Position numbers and translations under genes: made by a program. Source: Blepharisma japonicum (taxonomy: Eukaryota > Ciliophora > Heterotrichea > Heterotrichida > Blepharismidae). From it: a stretch of DNA of 64,000 nucleotides. Below are positions 61,549 through 64,000 of this stretch, one piece after another. The stretch covers positions 124,001 through 188,000 of the forward strand of contig CATKHK010000012.1 of NCBI GenBank assembly GCA_949751835.1. The letters run 5' to 3'. Numbering within the stretch: the first letter of the stretch is position 1; each line of letters starts with the position of its first letter. The notes beneath the pieces are model-generated. The model had not been told where the DNA came from. It saw only the letters and a program-made list of their open reading frames with translations, and ran no database searches.

Positions 61549-64000
61549 TTAATTTTTTTTTAACTTACTAAGCAAATATTGAGATTCTTGAGGTCCTGTA
61601 AAAGTAATCATTTTTCTAAATAAGGATGTTTCATTTTGACCTAAATCGTAAGGTGTTCCAAATTCTTTGCAAGCTCCCTTTTTCATTACAACTATCATGT
61701 CGGCATCTATAATAGTTCTCAGTCTGTGAGCTACTATAAGCATAGTACTCTCCTTAAACATCTTTCTGATCTTCCTTTGAATAAACTTATCAGTTTCTGG
61801 ATCAACGTTCGCGGTAGCTTCATCCATCATAACAATTTTATTTTTTCTTATAAGGGCTCTTGCAAGGCATACTAATTGCTTTTGTCCTGCAGAAAGATTC
61901 CCACCTTCTCCTATTAGAACTGTGTCAAGACCTTTAGGATAAGATTTTACTAAATCAGAAAGCCTTGTTTGTTTTAAAATGTCTAATATTTCTTCTTCGG
62001 TATGCTCATGGAAAGGATCAAGATTATCCCTAAAACTCGCTAAAAATATTGTTGGGGATTGAGGAATGACTGACATTTGCTTTCTTAATTGATGCAATCC
62101 AGCATTTCTATAATCTTGTCCATCAATAAATATTGTTCCTGAAGAGGGATTAACGAGCCGAAATAGCACATGCATAATTGATGATTTTCCAGCCCCAGTC
62201 CTGCCTATAATGCCTACTTTTTTCCCTTCTTCTATGATTACAGAGAGATTTTGCAAGACATTTTCGTAGTTTTCTCTGTATTTCATATATAATTCTCTGA
62301 TTTCAATTCTCCCTTTATTTATTATAAATGGTTTTTCCATTTCATACTCACCTTCATTCGGGATATCAGCATATTCTATCAATCTTTGTGGTGAGGCCAT
62401 ATAATTATCAGTTTCCACCAAACACTTCGACCAAAATGTGACTAAACCTGCTACAGAAATTGTAAGAGAAATACTCATACCAGCAAGCCCTGAATTTATA
62501 TTGTCTTTATAAAGTACCAGAATTAAGACGTTAAGAATATTTACGAATAATGCTCCGAATTCACAATATCCTTGATAAAATCGCACAGCTATCATATAAC
62601 TGCATAGAGATTTCAAAGCAAATGTTACTGAGCTTTTCATATCTTTTCTAAATTTTTCTTCCAAGCCCAGCGCTCTTATAGTCACCAATCCAAGTGCTGA
62701 AGCATTACAAAGCGAAAGAATTGGACTTCTAGATATCAGTTCAATTCTTCTTAAAGCCTTTGTAATCGGAGCTACTTTTTTTACTAGGAAATACACATAT
62801 ACCATAAATGCAAAAATAACGGCCAAATTTGGAGGAGCTACTATGGCTAATACTACAATATTTCCTATGAGCGAACATGAAGTGTTAATTAGCTCATAGA
62901 AATATATATTCAGCATTTCATCCATCAGGACAGTATCTTTGGAAAATCGATTAAGCATCCTTCCTGTTGGGTTTTTATCAAAAAAAACACTTTCTGCAAG
63001 AGTGATTCCTTTTAGAGCTATATTGTGAATTCTTTTAGAAGATACAAGCATGCTTATTCCAATTGAATAAGCTCTTGAAAAGACTAAGATGTAATTAACT
63101 ACCACGATTATTGCTAGCACATAAGTATAATATGCATCACTTTGATCATCATCAGATGCTTTAGACCATATAGCAAGCCATCAAACGACAGCTATATAAG
63201 TAACTTGAGGAATTAGTAAGCAGACGAGGATAATTGGTAATATCCATAAGCTTCTAAAAGCATATTTAAAAAAGCGAATGTAGATTTTTAATGGGACTTG
63301 CCCTATTGCTCGTTCTTCCTCTTCAATAGATAATTTGTCTTTTGCTCCCTTTGTTTTTGTGCTTTCAGCTGGCTTGGTATCTGGGATTTGACTAATTTCT
63401 TTTACTGATCTATGAAATAATTCTCCAATGATATCACTTATATCTTCTCTTTCTTTCAGTTCTTCATATACTCCAAAAAATATTTGACCTCCATTAGAGA
63501 GAACTAGAATTTTGTCAGCATTAGCTAGGACATGAATTTGATGAGTTGCTAAAATTACAGTTTTTTCTTTCAATAAAGATTTTATACAATGATTAAATAT
63601 TGTTTCACTCACTTCTGAGTCAACAGCACTCAGAGGATCATCCAAAAGAATAATGTCTCGATTCGTGTATACAGCTCTGGCTAAGCTTATCCTTGCTTTT
63701 TGGCCTCCACTAAGTGTGATACCTCTGTCACCCACAACTGTTTCATCGCCAAATGTAAAACTTTGGATGTCTTGATCTAGAGAGCAAGCAGATATAACTT
63801 GTCTGTATCACAGTTCATTATATTCCAAGCCCATTAACACATTTTCTTTAATAGTCCCTGAAATGATCCATGCATCCTCTCCAGAATAGGCAATGCTTCC
63901 ATTAATTCCTAAATCCCCAGTTATTAATGGAATTTCTTGTAGCAACCCCATAAATAAGCTGCTTTTGCCACACCCTACTGGTCCCACAACTACCAGCAGC
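61549..64000 (-). CDS. ABCC (MRP)-type ABC transporter, C-terminal 816 residues
   Basis: The frame is open from base 63999 down to TAA at 61549; the 5' part is outside the window. In order: NBD1 with Walker A GPVGCGKSS, signature LSGGQKARISLARA, Walker B IILLDDPLSAVD (Asp at the catalytic Glu place, as in ABCC proteins). Then transmembrane domain 2 with about six spans (roughly residues 220-500), and NBD2 with Walker A GRTGAGKSS, signature LSAGQKQLVCLARAL and Walker B KIVMMDEATANVDPETD. The Asp/Glu asymmetry of NBD1/NBD2 and the sequence FRDNLDPFHEHTEEE are ABCC traits. MRPs export conjugated organic anions. In-frame TGAs near 63180 and 63810 are Trp. Confidence 0.94.

Noticed and set aside
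1-64000. Transposons, virus-derived elements, rRNA, other tRNAs, origins
   Set aside because: No transposase, integrase or reverse-transcriptase signature was seen, and no second tRNA cloverleaf was found by eye. The palindrome and tandem duplications are the only repeat structures supported.

Overview
This window looks like macronuclear DNA of a heterotrich ciliate close to Blepharisma. It is AT-rich and gene-dense. Genes lie on both strands, and many stop codons sit only 4 to 50 bp from the next gene. Two observations fix the genetic system. First, conserved proteins run unbroken only if TGA is read as tryptophan (WD40, kelch, PH, E2 and HAP2 examples), while TAA and TAG end genes. Second, introns are only 15 or 16 nt, are of the form GTA...TAG, and carry an A six bases from the 3' end. 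I place five such introns. Standard-code ORF calling therefore breaks most genes here; the coordinates given use TGA = Trp and the tiny introns.

Layout. 1-4.6 kb: 5' part of a coiled-coil gene, a tRNA-Leu(AAG), a large TRPM-like channel and a small IQ protein. 4.7-13 kb: ubiquilin, a small orphan, an SCP2 protein, a 55-bp palindrome, a kelch protein, a coiled-coil gene with two introns, and a divergent Rab6 / mitochondrial bL33 pair. 13.3-17 kb: a secreted Cys-rich protein, the gamete fusogen HAP2/GCS1 and a zinc-finger protein. 17.3-26.6 kb: a PX sorting nexin, Kae1, two small unknowns, V-ATPase subunit H, an RCC1-filamin chimera and a WD40-like protein. 27.1-36.3 kb: a WD40 + TRP-like channel + Cys/His zinc-module fusion, an oxysterol-binding protein, an importin-alpha-like protein, a voltage-sensor-like protein and p23.

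36.5-40.2 kb: a tandem duplication of about 1.85 kb. Each unit carries one intact ubiquitin-conjugating-enzyme (E2)-like gene and one decayed E2 copy, all on the minus strand. The intact genes do not show up under the standard code because each contains three TGA codons. 40.3-51 kb: ARMC9 (LisH/armadillo, basal body), a mercaptopyruvate sulfurtransferase, a 1,490-residue coiled-coil protein and a protein with a C-terminal globin. 51.3-64 kb: a receptor with a type-1 periplasmic-binding-like ectodomain and many membrane spans, three tandem four-span membrane proteins, a 952-residue Cys-rich secreted protein and the 3' part of an ABCC transporter.

There is no operon-like functional grouping. 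Recurrent themes are membrane sensing (two TRP-like channels, a voltage-sensor protein, a large receptor, an ABC transporter), cilia and basal body (ARMC9 and possibly the coiled-coil proteins), proteostasis (ubiquilin, p23, E2s) and trafficking (Rab6, sorting nexin, ORP). I recognised no transposon, virus-derived element or CRISPR array. All assignments are by eye from motifs; no database search was run.
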